Source of the DNA: Ardenticatenaceae bacterium
Lineage (GTDB): Bacteria > Chloroflexota > Anaerolineae > Promineifilales > Promineifilaceae
Reading direction: 5' to 3'
Assembly: GCA_030065875.1 (NCBI GenBank)
Contig: JASJCR010000026.1
Location: 1-49,629 of the forward strand
Length of the DNA stretch: 49,629 bases
Notes under the pieces: model-generated
What the model was told of the DNA's origin: nothing
Seen by the model: only the letters and a program-made list of their open reading frames with translations
Databases searched by the model: none
Program-made: the position numbers and the translations under genes
Shown: positions 7,352 through 17,950 of the stretch, piece by piece
How the letters are laid out: each line of letters opens with the position of its first letter
Position numbering within the stretch: the stretch's first letter is position 1

Positions 7352-9091
7352 ATGACTCAACAAACAACGGATAATCGCCTCATTTCCCTTCTGTGGCCGG
7401 GCCACATCAAGGAAACTCGCCAGTTCACCTTACCGGATCAAACAATACAGGACCTGCAGATTGAGGAGACGATCAATTTTTTCGACACCGATCGGCAGCT
7501 GCGCAATGACGTTCGAGCCGTACTGATCAATCCGACAGTTGACCCTCGAGTCATTCGCTATCGCCAGGAAATATTGCAGGATCTGCTCAAATTTCCCCAA
7601 ATTCAAAATATGCTCGAGGAAATTTGGCCAAAAATCACCTCGATGACCGTGTATCAGCACGCCGTTGATCGGAAACGTTCGTCGCTCCAGCAGTTGGCAT
7701 GGCGCGCCAGTGAGCTGGAAAATTTAGTAGAAACGGTCAACGCCTTAACCCAATCGCTCGATCCACAATCTTTTGCCGTGCGCTCGGCCGGTTTACAGGC
7801 GCTGTATCGAGAAGCCCAAAGTGTTGCTTCAGATCCAACTTTTCAAAAGCTCGAAAAAGAGCTTCCCGAAATTTTGCCCCAGCTAAGGGCCAACGTCAGC
7901 GTGACAATCGGCGTTAATCTAGATCGCCAGCTGCGGCCGGTTGAAGCGGTCCTGCTTGATATTCGCGAAGAGAAATTTGAGGAGGCCCCCTTCCTCGATC
8001 GCTTGCTAGGGCGCAGTCGCTCAACCGACAGCCGGAAATCCGGTCTCGCTCCCATTCATCGCGCCCCGCAAGATTTGTATCAGGTCCCTATAAATAGCGA
8101 GATCGGCCGCAGACGGGCTGACCCGCTTATGGCACCCCTTTTCCGCGATCTGGCGGACGTTCTCGATAAAATTGTCAAACCGCTAGATCGGGTATTAAAA
8201 GAATATGTTTCTCTAAACGGCGGTTTTCTGTCGCGTCTGCGACATGAAATCGGTTTTTATACGGCCGCCTGCCGCCTTTATCACAAACTTAAGGAGCAGG
8301 GGCTTGCGGTCTCTTTCCCCACGATCGCCCCGCTGGAAGATCGGGTTTGCGAAATAAAAGACGGGTACAATATGAACCTCGTTCGTCACCTCACAGTCAC
8401 CCAGCCCGGTTTGCAAATTGGGGACCAAATTGTACAAAATGATTGCCTGATGGGTGAACAATGGGGCCGAATTTTTATTTTAACCGGTCCAAACCAGGGT
8501 GGAAAAACCACCTATACGCAAATGATCGGTTTGATCCAGATTTTGGCCCAGGCCGGATTATTTGTTCCCGGCAGTTCCGCCACGATTAGCCCGGCTGATG
8601 GGATTTACACCCATTATCCAATCGAAGAAAAATTGGAAAAAGCAACCGGCCGGTTTGGCGATGAAGCTCAGCGGCTCAGCGAAATCTTTCAGAAAGCCGG
8701 CCGAAACAGCATCATTTTGCTGAATGAATCGCTGGCCAGCACCAACCCCGGAGAGAGCATTTATCTGGCTCAGGAAATCGTCAAAATTTTTCGCCAGATG
8801 GGGGTACGCGTCATATTTAATACCCATCTTCACGAACTTGCCGAAAATCTGGAAGCGCTTAATCAAGCGGTTGCCGGTGAAAGCAAAATTGTGAGCGTCG
8901 TGGCCTCAAAAATTGAAGGGGACGCTCACCCCGGTCACCGCTCCTACCACCTTCAGCCTGGTCCACCAATGGGGCGCAGCTATGCCCTTGAAATCGCCGC
9001 CAAATACGGTATCCGTTTTGACCAGCTGCAAATGATGCTGCAGGATCGGGGGCTCATCAAGGATGCCAGCCGAGAAGATCAATCCTCGTGA
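7352..9091 (+). CDS. MutS-like ATPase lacking mismatch-recognition domain
   Basis: The 579-residue protein has a lever/clamp-like helical region (about 60-330) and a C-terminal MutS-type ATPase. The Walker A is GPNQGGKTT (about residue 380; MutS usually GPNMGGKS), and the H-loop-like NTHLHELAE follows. The Walker B region is IILLNES, with Asn where classical MutS has Asp (LLDE); I recall this in some MutS-related proteins, so it may be a subfamily trait. The N-terminal mismatch-binding domain with its FxE motif is absent, so canonical mismatch repair is unlikely. ATG 7352 is preferred over TTG 7316 because the latter lies in a dyad. The stop overlaps the GTG start of the MFS gene, suggesting translational coupling. 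Confidence 0.85.
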   Translation: MTQQTTDNRLISLLWPGHIKETRQFTLPDQTIQDLQIEETINFFDTDRQLRNDVRAVLINPTVDPRVIRYRQEILQDLLKFPQIQNMLEEIWPKITSMTVYQHAVDRKRSSLQQLAWRASELENLVETVNALTQSLDPQSFAVRSAGLQALYREAQSVASDPTFQKLEKELPEILPQLRANVSVTIGVNLDRQLRPVEAVLLDIREEKFEEAPFLDRLLGRSRSTDSRKSGLAPIHRAPQDLYQVPINSEIGRRRADPLMAPLFRDLADVLDKIVKPLDRVLKEYVSLNGGFLSRLRHEIGFYTAACRLYHKLKEQGLAVSFPTIAPLEDRVCEIKDGYNMNLVRHLTVTQPGLQIGDQIVQNDCLMGEQWGRIFILTGPNQGGKTTYTQMIGLIQILAQAGLFVPGSSATISPADGIYTHYPIEEKLEKATGRFGDEAQRLSEIFQKAGRNSIILLNESLASTNPGESIYLAQEIVKIFRQMGVRVIFNTHLHELAENLEALNQAVAGESKIVSVVASKIEGDAHPGHRSYHLQPGPPMGRSYALEIAAKYGIRFDQLQMMLQDRGLIKDASREDQSS

Positions 9092-10332
9092 TTTCCGCAA
9101 AATTCAACCTTGAGCCGTGGCAAAAAACACTTTACATCGTTTTTTTCTCACAGCTCGTTTCCGTGGTCGGCTTTGCCTCGATCTTTCCATTTTTGCCGCT
9201 TTATGTGCAATCCCTTGAAATTCGCAGCAATTTAAGTGTTGAGCTGCTTGCCGGTCTCGTTTACTCTACCCAGGCGTTTACGATGATGATTGCCTCACCG
9301 ATCTGGGGTGCGGTTGCGGATCGCTACGGCCGGAAACCGATGATTTTACGGGCGATGCTTGGGGGCAGCGTGACCATGGGTTTGATGGGGTTTGCCGGTT
9401 CGGCAGAGATGGTTGTCTTTCTGCGTGCCGTCCAGGGGACGGTGACCGGCACCATCTCCGCTGCCAACGCTCTGATTGCCGCGGAGGTCCCCCGGAGAAA
9501 AATGGGGTTCGCCATGGGTTTGATGCAGGTCGCCCTGTGGGGTGGGGTGGCTTTGGGCCCTCTTCTGGGAGGGGTTTTGGCTGACGCCTTTGGCTATCGC
9601 CTCTCATTTGTTTTAACCGCCTCGCTCCTGCTGATTGCGGCCGCCTTAATTCAGTTCGGCGTCACAGAAAATATCAAGCCTGAGGAACGAGAAAGTCACA
9701 AAAACCGATCGCTCTGGCAGGATTGGCAGCACATCCTGGCCGCACCAGGGGTCAAAATCGCTTATACCGTCCGTTTTGTAGCTGGCTTGGCCCAGGTTTT
9801 AATTGTGCCGATTGCCCCTCTTTTTATTCTTTCTCTGCTGCCGGATGGCGCGCCCATCAATTTTTATACCGGCCTGGTTATCGGCGTCGGTGGCCTGGCC
9901 AGCACCGTTACCTCTGTGATGTTCGGCCGCATGGGTGATCGAATCGGTCATCGCAAAATATTGCTGGTCAGCGCCTTGATTGGGGTCATTGCCTATGCGC
10001 CACAAGGGTTTGTCACCGCCGCCTGGCAGCTGTTGATTCTGCAGGCGATATCCGGCGCGGCTCTGGGCGGCGTCGTCACGGCCGTGGCCGCCCTTCTGGC
10101 CCACTTTACCGTCCAAGGTGAAGAAGGGAGCGTTTACGGGCTGGACAACGCCCTGGTGGCCGGCTCGCGGGTCATTTCCCCGCTGTTGGGGGCATTTTTG
10201 GCCACCGCCATCTCCATGCGCGCCACGCTTAGCATCACGGCCGTATTTTTCGCTGTTGTCTTTTTGATTTCCTGGCTCGCTCTCCCCTCAAATGTCGTAA
10301 AAACTTCGCGAATCCCCACCCCAGCTGACTGA
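9088..10332 (+). CDS. Major facilitator superfamily transporter (drug-efflux type)
   Basis: This 414-residue inner-membrane protein has about 12 hydrophobic segments in two halves. The MFS loop 2-3 signature is clear (GAVADRYGRKPMI, about residues 73-85) and a related motif, GRMGDRIGHRKIL, repeats in the second half. GAALGGVVTAVAALLA in helix 10 and the overall length fit proton-driven multidrug or sugar efflux proteins; substrate cannot be told. The GTG start overlaps the MutS-like stop by four bases. It converges on the K+ channel gene across a pyrimidine-rich spacer. Confidence 0.88.
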   Translation: MISAKFNLEPWQKTLYIVFFSQLVSVVGFASIFPFLPLYVQSLEIRSNLSVELLAGLVYSTQAFTMMIASPIWGAVADRYGRKPMILRAMLGGSVTMGLMGFAGSAEMVVFLRAVQGTVTGTISAANALIAAEVPRRKMGFAMGLMQVALWGGVALGPLLGGVLADAFGYRLSFVLTASLLLIAAALIQFGVTENIKPEERESHKNRSLWQDWQHILAAPGVKIAYTVRFVAGLAQVLIVPIAPLFILSLLPDGAPINFYTGLVIGVGGLASTVTSVMFGRMGDRIGHRKILLVSALIGVIAYAPQGFVTAAWQLLILQAISGAALGGVVTAVAALLAHFTVQGEEGSVYGLDNALVAGSRVISPLLGAFLATAISMRATLSITAVFFAVVFLISWLALPSNVVKTSRIPTPAD

Positions 10333-10333
10333 T

Positions 10334-10368
10334 CTCTCTTCTCTATCTCTCTTCTCTCTTCTTTTCCC
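10334..10368. repeat. Degenerate heptanucleotide array (CTCTCTT units)
   Basis: The spacer between two convergent genes is made of about five imperfect 7-base units of the type CTCTCTT/TCTCTTC, giving a pure pyrimidine tract interrupted by single purines. It belongs to the set of heptad arrays found throughout this window. Confidence 0.5.
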
Positions 10369-10374
10369 TATTTG

Positions 10375-11385
10375 CTAGCGCGCCAATTCCTCCAGCTGGC
10401 GAACCTGATTCTTGGTACCCACGACCACCAGGTGATCTCCCACATCGATTTTCATCTCCACGCTGGGGGCCATCAATGTTTTATCGCCCCGGGTAACAAC
10501 AATGACGTTGACCCCGGTTCGTCCCCTGATCTCCGCCTCGCCGATCGTCTTGCCCGCCAGGGAGGAAGTCGGCCGGATCACCACATCTTCCAGCCACAAT
10601 TCCAGACCGCTGCTGGTAGTCACCACATCGAGCATTTCCACCAGCCCCGGCCGCAGGGCGAAGTTGGCCATCCGCTGTCCGCCAATGTTGTAGGGAGAAA
10701 TCACCTTGTCTGCTCCCGCACGGACCATTTTTGCTTCGTTTTGGGCGTGGGATGAGCGGGCGATGATGAGCAAATCTTTTTTGAGACCCCGGGCGGACAA
10801 AACGATAAAGAGATTGTCGGCGTCATCTCCCGTACACACCAGCAGCCCGGCCGCCCGCTCCAGACCGGAACTCAACAGAGCCTCGTCATCGGTGCCATCA
10901 CCCAGAACATAGTACACGCCGTTTCTCTCTTCACGCAGCTCCTCGATGGTTTCCAGGTTTTGGTCGATGACGACAACCTTTCCGCCACCTTGAACGATGA
11001 GGTCAGTTGCCCGCTGCCCTACCCGGCCGTATCCGCACACGACATAATGGTTGCTTAAATTTTCGATTTCTCGGGCCATTCTTCTCTCCCTTGACAATGT
11101 GGAAAGGCTGGTCTCTAACACGTATTGGCTGATCAACACCACGCTGTATGAAACCCCACCGATCCCCACGCTAATCAACATGACGGTGTAAAGTCGCCCC
11201 ACGGTGGATAACGGCCGCACCTCGCTAAACCCAACGGTCGTCAGGGTGATGGCGGTCATATACAGCGCTTCAACCCAGGTCCATCCTTCAATCAAAACAT
11301 AACCAACCGTCCCCAGTCCGTAAACCAGAATCAGCAGCGTGATGAGAATTCTCAAACTTTGGATTGCTTTTCGCCGCTCTCCCAT
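10375..11385 (-). CDS. MthK-type potassium channel subunit (Ion_trans_2 + TrkA-N + TrkA-C)
   Basis: The 336-residue protein has a two-helix pore module at the N-terminus (about 10-100) with the K+ selectivity filter TLTTVGFSE, then a Rossmann RCK domain beginning HYVVCGYGRVGQRA (GxGxxG nucleotide/ligand motif, about 112-125), then a TrkA-C-like domain (about 250-336, ending near GDHLVVVGTKNQV). This is the architecture of ligand-gated prokaryotic K+ channels such as MthK, which act as tetramers with an octameric gating ring. It is divergent from ppk2 with a shared ~110-base control region. No Shine-Dalgarno is visible before the ATG. Confidence 0.9.
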   Translation of the reverse strand: MGERRKAIQSLRILITLLILVYGLGTVGYVLIEGWTWVEALYMTAITLTTVGFSEVRPLSTVGRLYTVMLISVGIGGVSYSVVLISQYVLETSLSTLSRERRMAREIENLSNHYVVCGYGRVGQRATDLIVQGGGKVVVIDQNLETIEELREERNGVYYVLGDGTDDEALLSSGLERAAGLLVCTGDDADNLFIVLSARGLKKDLLIIARSSHAQNEAKMVRAGADKVISPYNIGGQRMANFALRPGLVEMLDVVTTSSGLELWLEDVVIRPTSSLAGKTIGEAEIRGRTGVNVIVVTRGDKTLMAPSVEMKIDVGDHLVVVGTKNQVRQLEELAR

Positions 11386-11400
11386 GCGCTGATTTTACGC

Positions 11401-11406
11401 TATAAT
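11401..11406 (+). promoter_or_regulatory. Candidate -10 element in the channel/ppk2 divergent region
   Basis: TATAAT (11401-11406) lies 93 bases before the ppk2 start. Its reverse strand reads TATAGC in the opposite direction, 16 bases before the channel ATG, so the same bases might serve both genes. No good -35 is seen on either side. Confidence 0.3.
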
Positions 11407-11411
11407 CCGAT

Positions 11412-11463
11412 GGAGAGACAACAGAAAGCAGAGTTCAGACCTCAGACTTCAGATTATAGAGTC
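11412..11463. repeat. Degenerate heptanucleotide array (NNTCAGA units) before ppk2
   Basis: Six to seven successive 7-base units such as AAGCAGA, GTTCAGA, CCTCAGA, CTTCAGA and TTATAGA fill the ppk2 leader. The open frame upstream of the chosen ppk2 ATG is translated from this array and is therefore not believed. Confidence 0.55.
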
Positions 11464-11488
11464 AATCTGCGAAATCCGTGGCTAAAAA
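11464..11488. repeat. Partial copy of the CCGCAGATT-type element
   Basis: AATCTGCGAAATCCGTGGCT matches one arm of the elements at 17879-17950 and 45175-45275. It is a half-copy directly before the ppk2 start and probably forms its untranslated leader. Confidence 0.55.
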
Positions 11489-11493
11489 TATCT

Positions 11494-12312
11494 ATGATTA
11501 AAATAAACACCTCTAACCAACATCTTGTTCAACCTGAAACATTCAACTTAAATGCGGTTTCTACCCGAGCTGCAGACCATTTTAATTTTGATCGAGACAC
11601 GGCCGAAGAAGAGTTTAAAACGCTGCGGAAAGAGCTGATCCAGCTTCAATATCGCCTCTACGCCGAAGACAAACAAAAACTCCTGATCGTTTTGCAGGCG
11701 ATGGACGCCGGTGGCAAAGACGGCACGATCCGCAACGTATTTAAAGGGGTGAACCCCCAGGGAGTGAGGGTTACTTCATTTAAAGCTCCGTCCAAAATCG
11801 AATTAGCCCATGATTATTTATGGCGCATCCACAAAGCGGTTCCGCCGCGAGGCATGATCGGGGTGTTTAATCGCTCGCATTATGAAGATGTACTCGTTGT
11901 TCGCGTTTTAAACTTAATTCCGGAAGAACAATGGCGGCCGCGCTATGCGCAAATTAACCAGTTCGAAAAATTATTGAGCGATACCGGCACAAAAATCCTC
12001 AAATTTTATCTCCACATCTCAAAAGATGAGCAAAAAGAGCGCCTTCAGGCCCGTTTGGATAATCCGGAAAAAAACTGGAAATTTGACAGCGGTGATCTCG
12101 TGCAGCGTCGTCATTGGAATGATTACATGAGCGCTTTTGAAGAAGCGTTACAAAATTGCAGCACCCCCTACGCCCCTTGGTATATCATACCCGCAGATCA
12201 GAAGTGGTATCGCAATTTGGCCATCATGCGCGTTTTGGTTGACACCCTCCGCAAAATGGACTGCCAACTGCCACAAGTCAAAGAAGACTTGACCAATATC
12301 GTCATCGATTAG
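11494..12312 (+). CDS. ppk2: Polyphosphate kinase 2 family protein
   Basis: PPK2 enzymes transfer phosphate between polyphosphate and nucleotides. The 272-residue product, typical in length, has the Walker A-like LQAMDAGGKDGTIRN, the FNRSHYEDVLVVRV Walker B/catalytic region, a lid with QKERLQARLDNPEKNWKF and the family block YAPWYIIPADQKWYRN. The set resembles single-domain PPK2 enzymes, but class (ADP/GDP kinase versus AMP phosphotransferase) cannot be fixed by eye. ATG 11494 is chosen over a start at 11359 because the extra 45 codons would be encoded by a heptad array and a dispersed repeat. The next gene follows after 39 bases. Confidence 0.9.
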   Translation: MIKINTSNQHLVQPETFNLNAVSTRAADHFNFDRDTAEEEFKTLRKELIQLQYRLYAEDKQKLLIVLQAMDAGGKDGTIRNVFKGVNPQGVRVTSFKAPSKIELAHDYLWRIHKAVPPRGMIGVFNRSHYEDVLVVRVLNLIPEEQWRPRYAQINQFEKLLSDTGTKILKFYLHISKDEQKERLQARLDNPEKNWKFDSGDLVQRRHWNDYMSAFEEALQNCSTPYAPWYIIPADQKWYRNLAIMRVLVDTLRKMDCQLPQVKEDLTNIVID

Positions 12313-12351
12313 GGGCTCACTGGTTCAGCCCCATCTTCATGGAGCGGGTTT

Positions 12352-14499
12352 GTGGAGCAATTTAATTGGGGCACCGACGATGATGAAGCGGTTTGGGATG
12401 ACGCTTCACAATCAGAAGAGAGAGAAACCAGGAGAAAAGCGCAGAGAATTCGACTTCTCATGCTTCTCGCCGCTGTTTTGCTGTTGACCGCGGCCGGTTT
12501 GGGTGGCTATCGCCTGGCCAATCAGCGTATTGAAACCGCCACCACTGAAACCGAGCAGGCGGTTGTAGCCAGTCATCAGCTGGTTCAGCAAGCATCTCAA
12601 GAAAATGATGCGGAACTGCTGTCCAACCTGATTTCCGGCCGTGATCCCCAGTGGGTTCGGGCGCAACAGCGCCTTTCGAGAGAAGATTTATGGTTTGATC
12701 GGCCGGTGCTGGGTCTATACTACAAAGGTGCCTTTGAGGGAACTCCCCAACCGCCATCGGTCACCCTCTCTAGCGACTTAAATATGGCCACGGTGGAAAC
12801 CGTCATCACCTATGAATATGACCCGGAAGGGGATCCGATTAAACTGGTTCAAACTGAGATTTACCGGCGAGGAGAAAGCGGCTGGCTGCTGGCACCATTG
12901 GATACGGATTACTGGCAATCTACAGCTCGCTTTGAGAGCCCTTTTCTGACAGCTACTTTCCCTCTGGCTGATCAGGAGGTCGGCGAGCGAATTACTCGAG
13001 ATCTGAGCCAGATGCTAGCCAATCTTTGTGACCTCCATTTTGATATTGATTGTTCCCGAGAACGATTTCCGCTAGAAATTGATTTCACCCTCAATCCCCA
13101 AATTCTGCTTGAAATTGAGCAGCGTCCGGCGCAAGTTTCACTCAGGCAAATCGATCACCTGCCGGCCCCCACATTGATCGGCCGGCCAACAGATGAAGCC
13201 GGTTATCAGGCCCTGTTTGAAGGATACAGCCGCTATCTTCTTTTTGAATGGCTGCAGCTAAAAGAAGAAAGATTTTGGAACGATCAGGATAATGATTGGA
13301 AAATTATTCCCACAGCCACACAGCTGCGGTTTGAGAAGGCGAGCCCTTACGCTGAAGAAATGATCATCTCACCCAATCACCTGCACACCGGCAGCCTAAG
13401 TCAAGATGCCGTCCTGCTGTGCCTGCAAAACGAAGGCATTGATTTGATTTCAATCGATGCATCATCTCAGGAAACCAGCATCCTCAACCAAAACATTTTG
13501 GCCACTGAAATCATCGCCGATTCCAGCGACCAGCGCTTCGCCCTGCGGGGGGTATTGGAAAATCAGGATCAGCTCCAAATCTGGCCGCTAGATGTGCAGC
13601 AGACGCCGCTCAATATCGATTATGAACTGCGTGAAAACGAATCGGTCCAATTTGTCGATCATCCTCAGGGGGCCCGGTTAATGATCGGTCAATATAGAAA
13701 CGGCTCAGGTGAAACCGACATGATCACGGTCAGCTGTGGTGAGAGAACGTGTCAACCGCTTGTGGAAAATCTGGTTGCTCCGGTTGTCTGGACACCGGAT
13801 GGTCAGTTTACGGCCGCCATCAATAACCAAATCTTTCTGGGAAATGAGCAGGGGCTCCCAATTCGCTTTATCTCTGAGGGAGCGGCGGCGTATTGGGCCG
13901 ACAGCCGCACCTTACGCTACCTTGATGAGGTGACCCGCTACGGTCTGGTCGAATTTTGGGAGTACAGCCTCGGTGGTGAACCGGAACTCCTTTTTACAGC
14001 GGCCGATTTACAGGAGGCGCTGCCGGAAAATGAAACTGATTCAGGCCTGGTCATTTTAACCGCCCTGGCCCTGGAAAATAACCGCACGCTCCTTTTTGTC
14101 AAAGGGTCTTTCCGCAATTTTTATCACTTTGTCCACGACCACACCAGCGGTGAAACAGCCTTGATCTGGGCGGACCGCGAACCCCAGCTGTTTAGCTTCT
14201 CCTCTTCGCCAGACGGAAATTATCTGGTGCAAAGCAGCCTTGAAGAAGGGGGAACCGTGATTATGCTGCACGATCTCACAAGCGGCAAAGCGATCCAGAT
14301 CGGCCGGTCAAATGCCGATTTGCAGCACGCCCTCCCTGAAACGGTGGCAATCGACTGGTCCCTGGACAGCCGCCAGCTTCTGATCGTCACCAACGGCCGC
14401 ATGATGATTTACGATCTTGATTTAGAGGAGATCGGCTATTGGCCCCTGCCGGATTCCCAAACAGGGTGTTTTGTCGGCCGCTGGATCTCAGATGATTAA
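12352..14499 (+). CDS. Membrane-anchored protein with beta-propeller-like C-terminal half
   Basis: I do not recognise a named family. The 715-residue protein starts with a charged cytoplasmic segment (about 1-32), one membrane helix (RLLMLLAAVLLLTAAGLGGY, about 34-53) and a large outside part. The C-terminal half (about 340-700) has repeated strands ending in WTPDGQF, FSSSPDGNYLV and IDWSLDSRQLLI, typical of TolB/WD40-like propeller blades. The GTG start has GGAG seven bases upstream. It lies 39 bases after ppk2 and may be cotranscribed. A surface sensor or scaffold role would be a guess. Confidence 0.75.
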   Translation: MEQFNWGTDDDEAVWDDASQSEERETRRKAQRIRLLMLLAAVLLLTAAGLGGYRLANQRIETATTETEQAVVASHQLVQQASQENDAELLSNLISGRDPQWVRAQQRLSREDLWFDRPVLGLYYKGAFEGTPQPPSVTLSSDLNMATVETVITYEYDPEGDPIKLVQTEIYRRGESGWLLAPLDTDYWQSTARFESPFLTATFPLADQEVGERITRDLSQMLANLCDLHFDIDCSRERFPLEIDFTLNPQILLEIEQRPAQVSLRQIDHLPAPTLIGRPTDEAGYQALFEGYSRYLLFEWLQLKEERFWNDQDNDWKIIPTATQLRFEKASPYAEEMIISPNHLHTGSLSQDAVLLCLQNEGIDLISIDASSQETSILNQNILATEIIADSSDQRFALRGVLENQDQLQIWPLDVQQTPLNIDYELRENESVQFVDHPQGARLMIGQYRNGSGETDMITVSCGERTCQPLVENLVAPVVWTPDGQFTAAINNQIFLGNEQGLPIRFISEGAAAYWADSRTLRYLDEVTRYGLVEFWEYSLGGEPELLFTAADLQEALPENETDSGLVILTALALENNRTLLFVKGSFRNFYHFVHDHTSGETALIWADREPQLFSFSSSPDGNYLVQSSLEEGGTVIMLHDLTSGKAIQIGRSNADLQHALPETVAIDWSLDSRQLLIVTNGRMMIYDLDLEEIGYWPLPDSQTGCFVGRWISDD

Positions 14500-14812
14500 T
14501 TGAGGTTGTTTCCCGTTTTGGTCAAACAAAATATGGTGTGAAATTTAGAGTCCTACTCCGCACTGGACATGAATGGTCATTTTCACCCATCATCTTGACA
14601 AATCATTGACAAGCCATCGTAAAACTAAAAAATTCCTCGTCAATACCTTTGCAAATTCTTTGCAAATTCTAATTTTTATGGGTTAAGGTTTTATTCATAG
14701 TCAACCTCAAACGACTTGACACTTAAAATTATTTGTTTGGGAATCCAGTTAAAGATAAGTTTCGTGCGCTAATTTTTGTGTTTTGTCTATCTAGTAATAA
14801 GGAAGAAGTATT
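14500..14812 (+). promoter_or_regulatory. Rhodopsin upstream region with tandem TTTGCAAATTC repeat
   Basis: This 313-base A+T-rich spacer holds two perfect, adjacent copies of TTTGCAAATTC (14648-14658, 14659-14669) and several TTGACA hexamers (near 14593, 14605 and 14716) without a clear matching -10. The tandem 11-mers look like a binding site for a regulator. The ribosome-binding site is AAGGAAG, just before the ATG at 14813. Confidence 0.4.
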
Positions 14813-15637
14813 ATGGACACTTTAATTAGCTTTGAAAATCTTTTCAGCTACAGCCCGATGGCCTATGACATCGTGGCCCACACCTTAACCCTCGGCTATG
14901 CGGTGATGCTGGCCGGCCTCTTTTATTTCGCAATGACCATTCGGTCCGTCGCCCCAAAATATCGCACCTCATCTATTTTGTCGGTTGTGGTCATGGTCTC
15001 CGCCTTTCTCATCCTATTTTCACAACAGCTAAGCTGGACCAACGCCTTCGAATTTAACGCCACATCGGGCATGTATGAAAGCGTCGCCGGTGAAGATGCC
15101 TTTTCAAACGGGTATCGCTACTTGAACTGGTTAATCGACGTCCCCATGCTCCTTTTCCAAATTTTGTTTGTGGTCACGATTACCAGCGAACGTCGTCGCA
15201 GCCTGCGCAATCAGTTCTTTATCTCAGGTCCGTTGATGATTATTACCGGCTATATCGGTCAGTTTTATGAGACAACCAACATGACCGCGTTTCTGGTATG
15301 GGGCTTCATCAGCACGATCTTCTTTGTCCACGTTTTGTACTTGATCTACAACATCATTCAAGACGCCAAGAAAGATTTATCACCTCGGGCCGGAGCGGTT
15401 ATGAACGGAATTTGGTGGCTGTTCCTGGTTTCCTGGATGCTTTACCCAGGCGCTTACCTCATGCCGCTTCTCTTAAACAGCGAAGCAGGTGTGGTCGGCC
15501 GTCAAATTACTTACACGATTGCCGACATTTCTTCCAAGGTGATCTACGGCGTGATGTTAACGTATGTCGCTCAGATTCGCAGTGAAGAGGAAGGATACAG
15601 CACAGAAACCGAATCATTCGCAGCGGCGGGAGATTAA
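14813..15637 (+). CDS. NDQ-type microbial rhodopsin, predicted light-driven sodium pump
   Basis: The 274-residue seven-helix protein aligns along its whole length with Krokinobacter KR2, recalled from memory. Helix C reads RYLNWLIDVPMLLFQ, giving Asn105, Asp109 and Gln116 at the positions of KR2 N112, D116 and Q123: the NDQ motif of sodium-pumping rhodopsins. Helix G has TIADISSKVIYG with Asp238 and the retinal Schiff-base Lys242. Also kept are Arg102, Asp95 (KR2 D102), Glu153 (E160), Arg230 (R243) and His23 (H30). At the cytoplasmic entry, KR2 N61 is Ser54 and G263 is Thr250 here, which may alter ion selectivity. No retinal-forming dioxygenase is in the window. It has its own upstream region and a strong terminator. 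Confidence 0.95.
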   Translation: MDTLISFENLFSYSPMAYDIVAHTLTLGYAVMLAGLFYFAMTIRSVAPKYRTSSILSVVVMVSAFLILFSQQLSWTNAFEFNATSGMYESVAGEDAFSNGYRYLNWLIDVPMLLFQILFVVTITSERRRSLRNQFFISGPLMIITGYIGQFYETTNMTAFLVWGFISTIFFVHVLYLIYNIIQDAKKDLSPRAGAVMNGIWWLFLVSWMLYPGAYLMPLLLNSEAGVVGRQITYTIADISSKVIYGVMLTYVAQIRSEEEGYSTETESFAAAGD

Positions 15638-15671
15638 TTTTTCAAGAACCAATCAACCGTTTAACTTTTAG

Positions 15672-15712
15672 AGCTGTGAGCAAGATTTTCATCCTTGCCC
15701 ACAGCTTTTTTT
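15672..15712 (+). terminator. Rho-independent terminator after the rhodopsin gene
   Basis: AGCTGTGAGCAAG (15672-15684) pairs with CTTGCCCACAGCT (15694-15706), 13 pairs with one G-U, followed by a run of seven T. It lies 34 bases after the rhodopsin stop. Confidence 0.9.
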
Positions 15713-15760
15713 ATTGTGCTGGACAGCTTTCCCAACCCCTCTTCTAGGCGATATTTCTCT

Positions 15761-15789
15761 TCGACCAGCTAGAACAAATGTGGTATAAT
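15761..15789 (+). promoter_or_regulatory. Candidate gyrB promoter
   Basis: TCGACC (15761-15766) and a perfect TATAAT (15784-15789) are 17 bases apart. The start would give a leader of about 130 bases before gyrB, whose ribosome-binding site is CGAGGT at about 15915-15920. Confidence 0.5.
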
Positions 15790-15911
15790 CGTTATGTTGA
15801 ATTACTGCAACAAAATTTCAATGGCGAGTTAAAGCCTACTGCAAAACCAAGGTTACAAAATTCTACCTGATCAAAGTGACATTTTACCTAAAACAGGGTG
15901 ATTTCATTTGA

Positions 15912-17864
<1,953 letters not shown>

Positions 17865-17878
17865 TTGAGAAATTTTAT

Positions 17879-17950
17879 GCCGCGGATTTTGCGGATTTTC
17901 CTGATTGATTTATAAATCGGCGAAAATCTGCGAAATCCGCGGCTTTTTTC
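17879..17950 (+). terminator. gyrB terminator formed by a CCGCAGATT-type repeat copy
   Basis: GCCGCGGATTT (17879-17889) pairs with AAATCCGCGGC (17933-17943), and the inner GCGGATTTTC and GAAAATCTGC pair as well, giving a long stem followed by six T. The sequence belongs to the dispersed element also seen at 173-290 and 45175-45275, so a repeat has been used as a terminator. Confidence 0.75.

Noticed and set aside
11359..11493. 45-codon N-terminal extension of PPK2
   Set aside because: It is translated from a heptad array and a partial dispersed repeat and overlaps the divergent channel gene; the family starts near the later Met.
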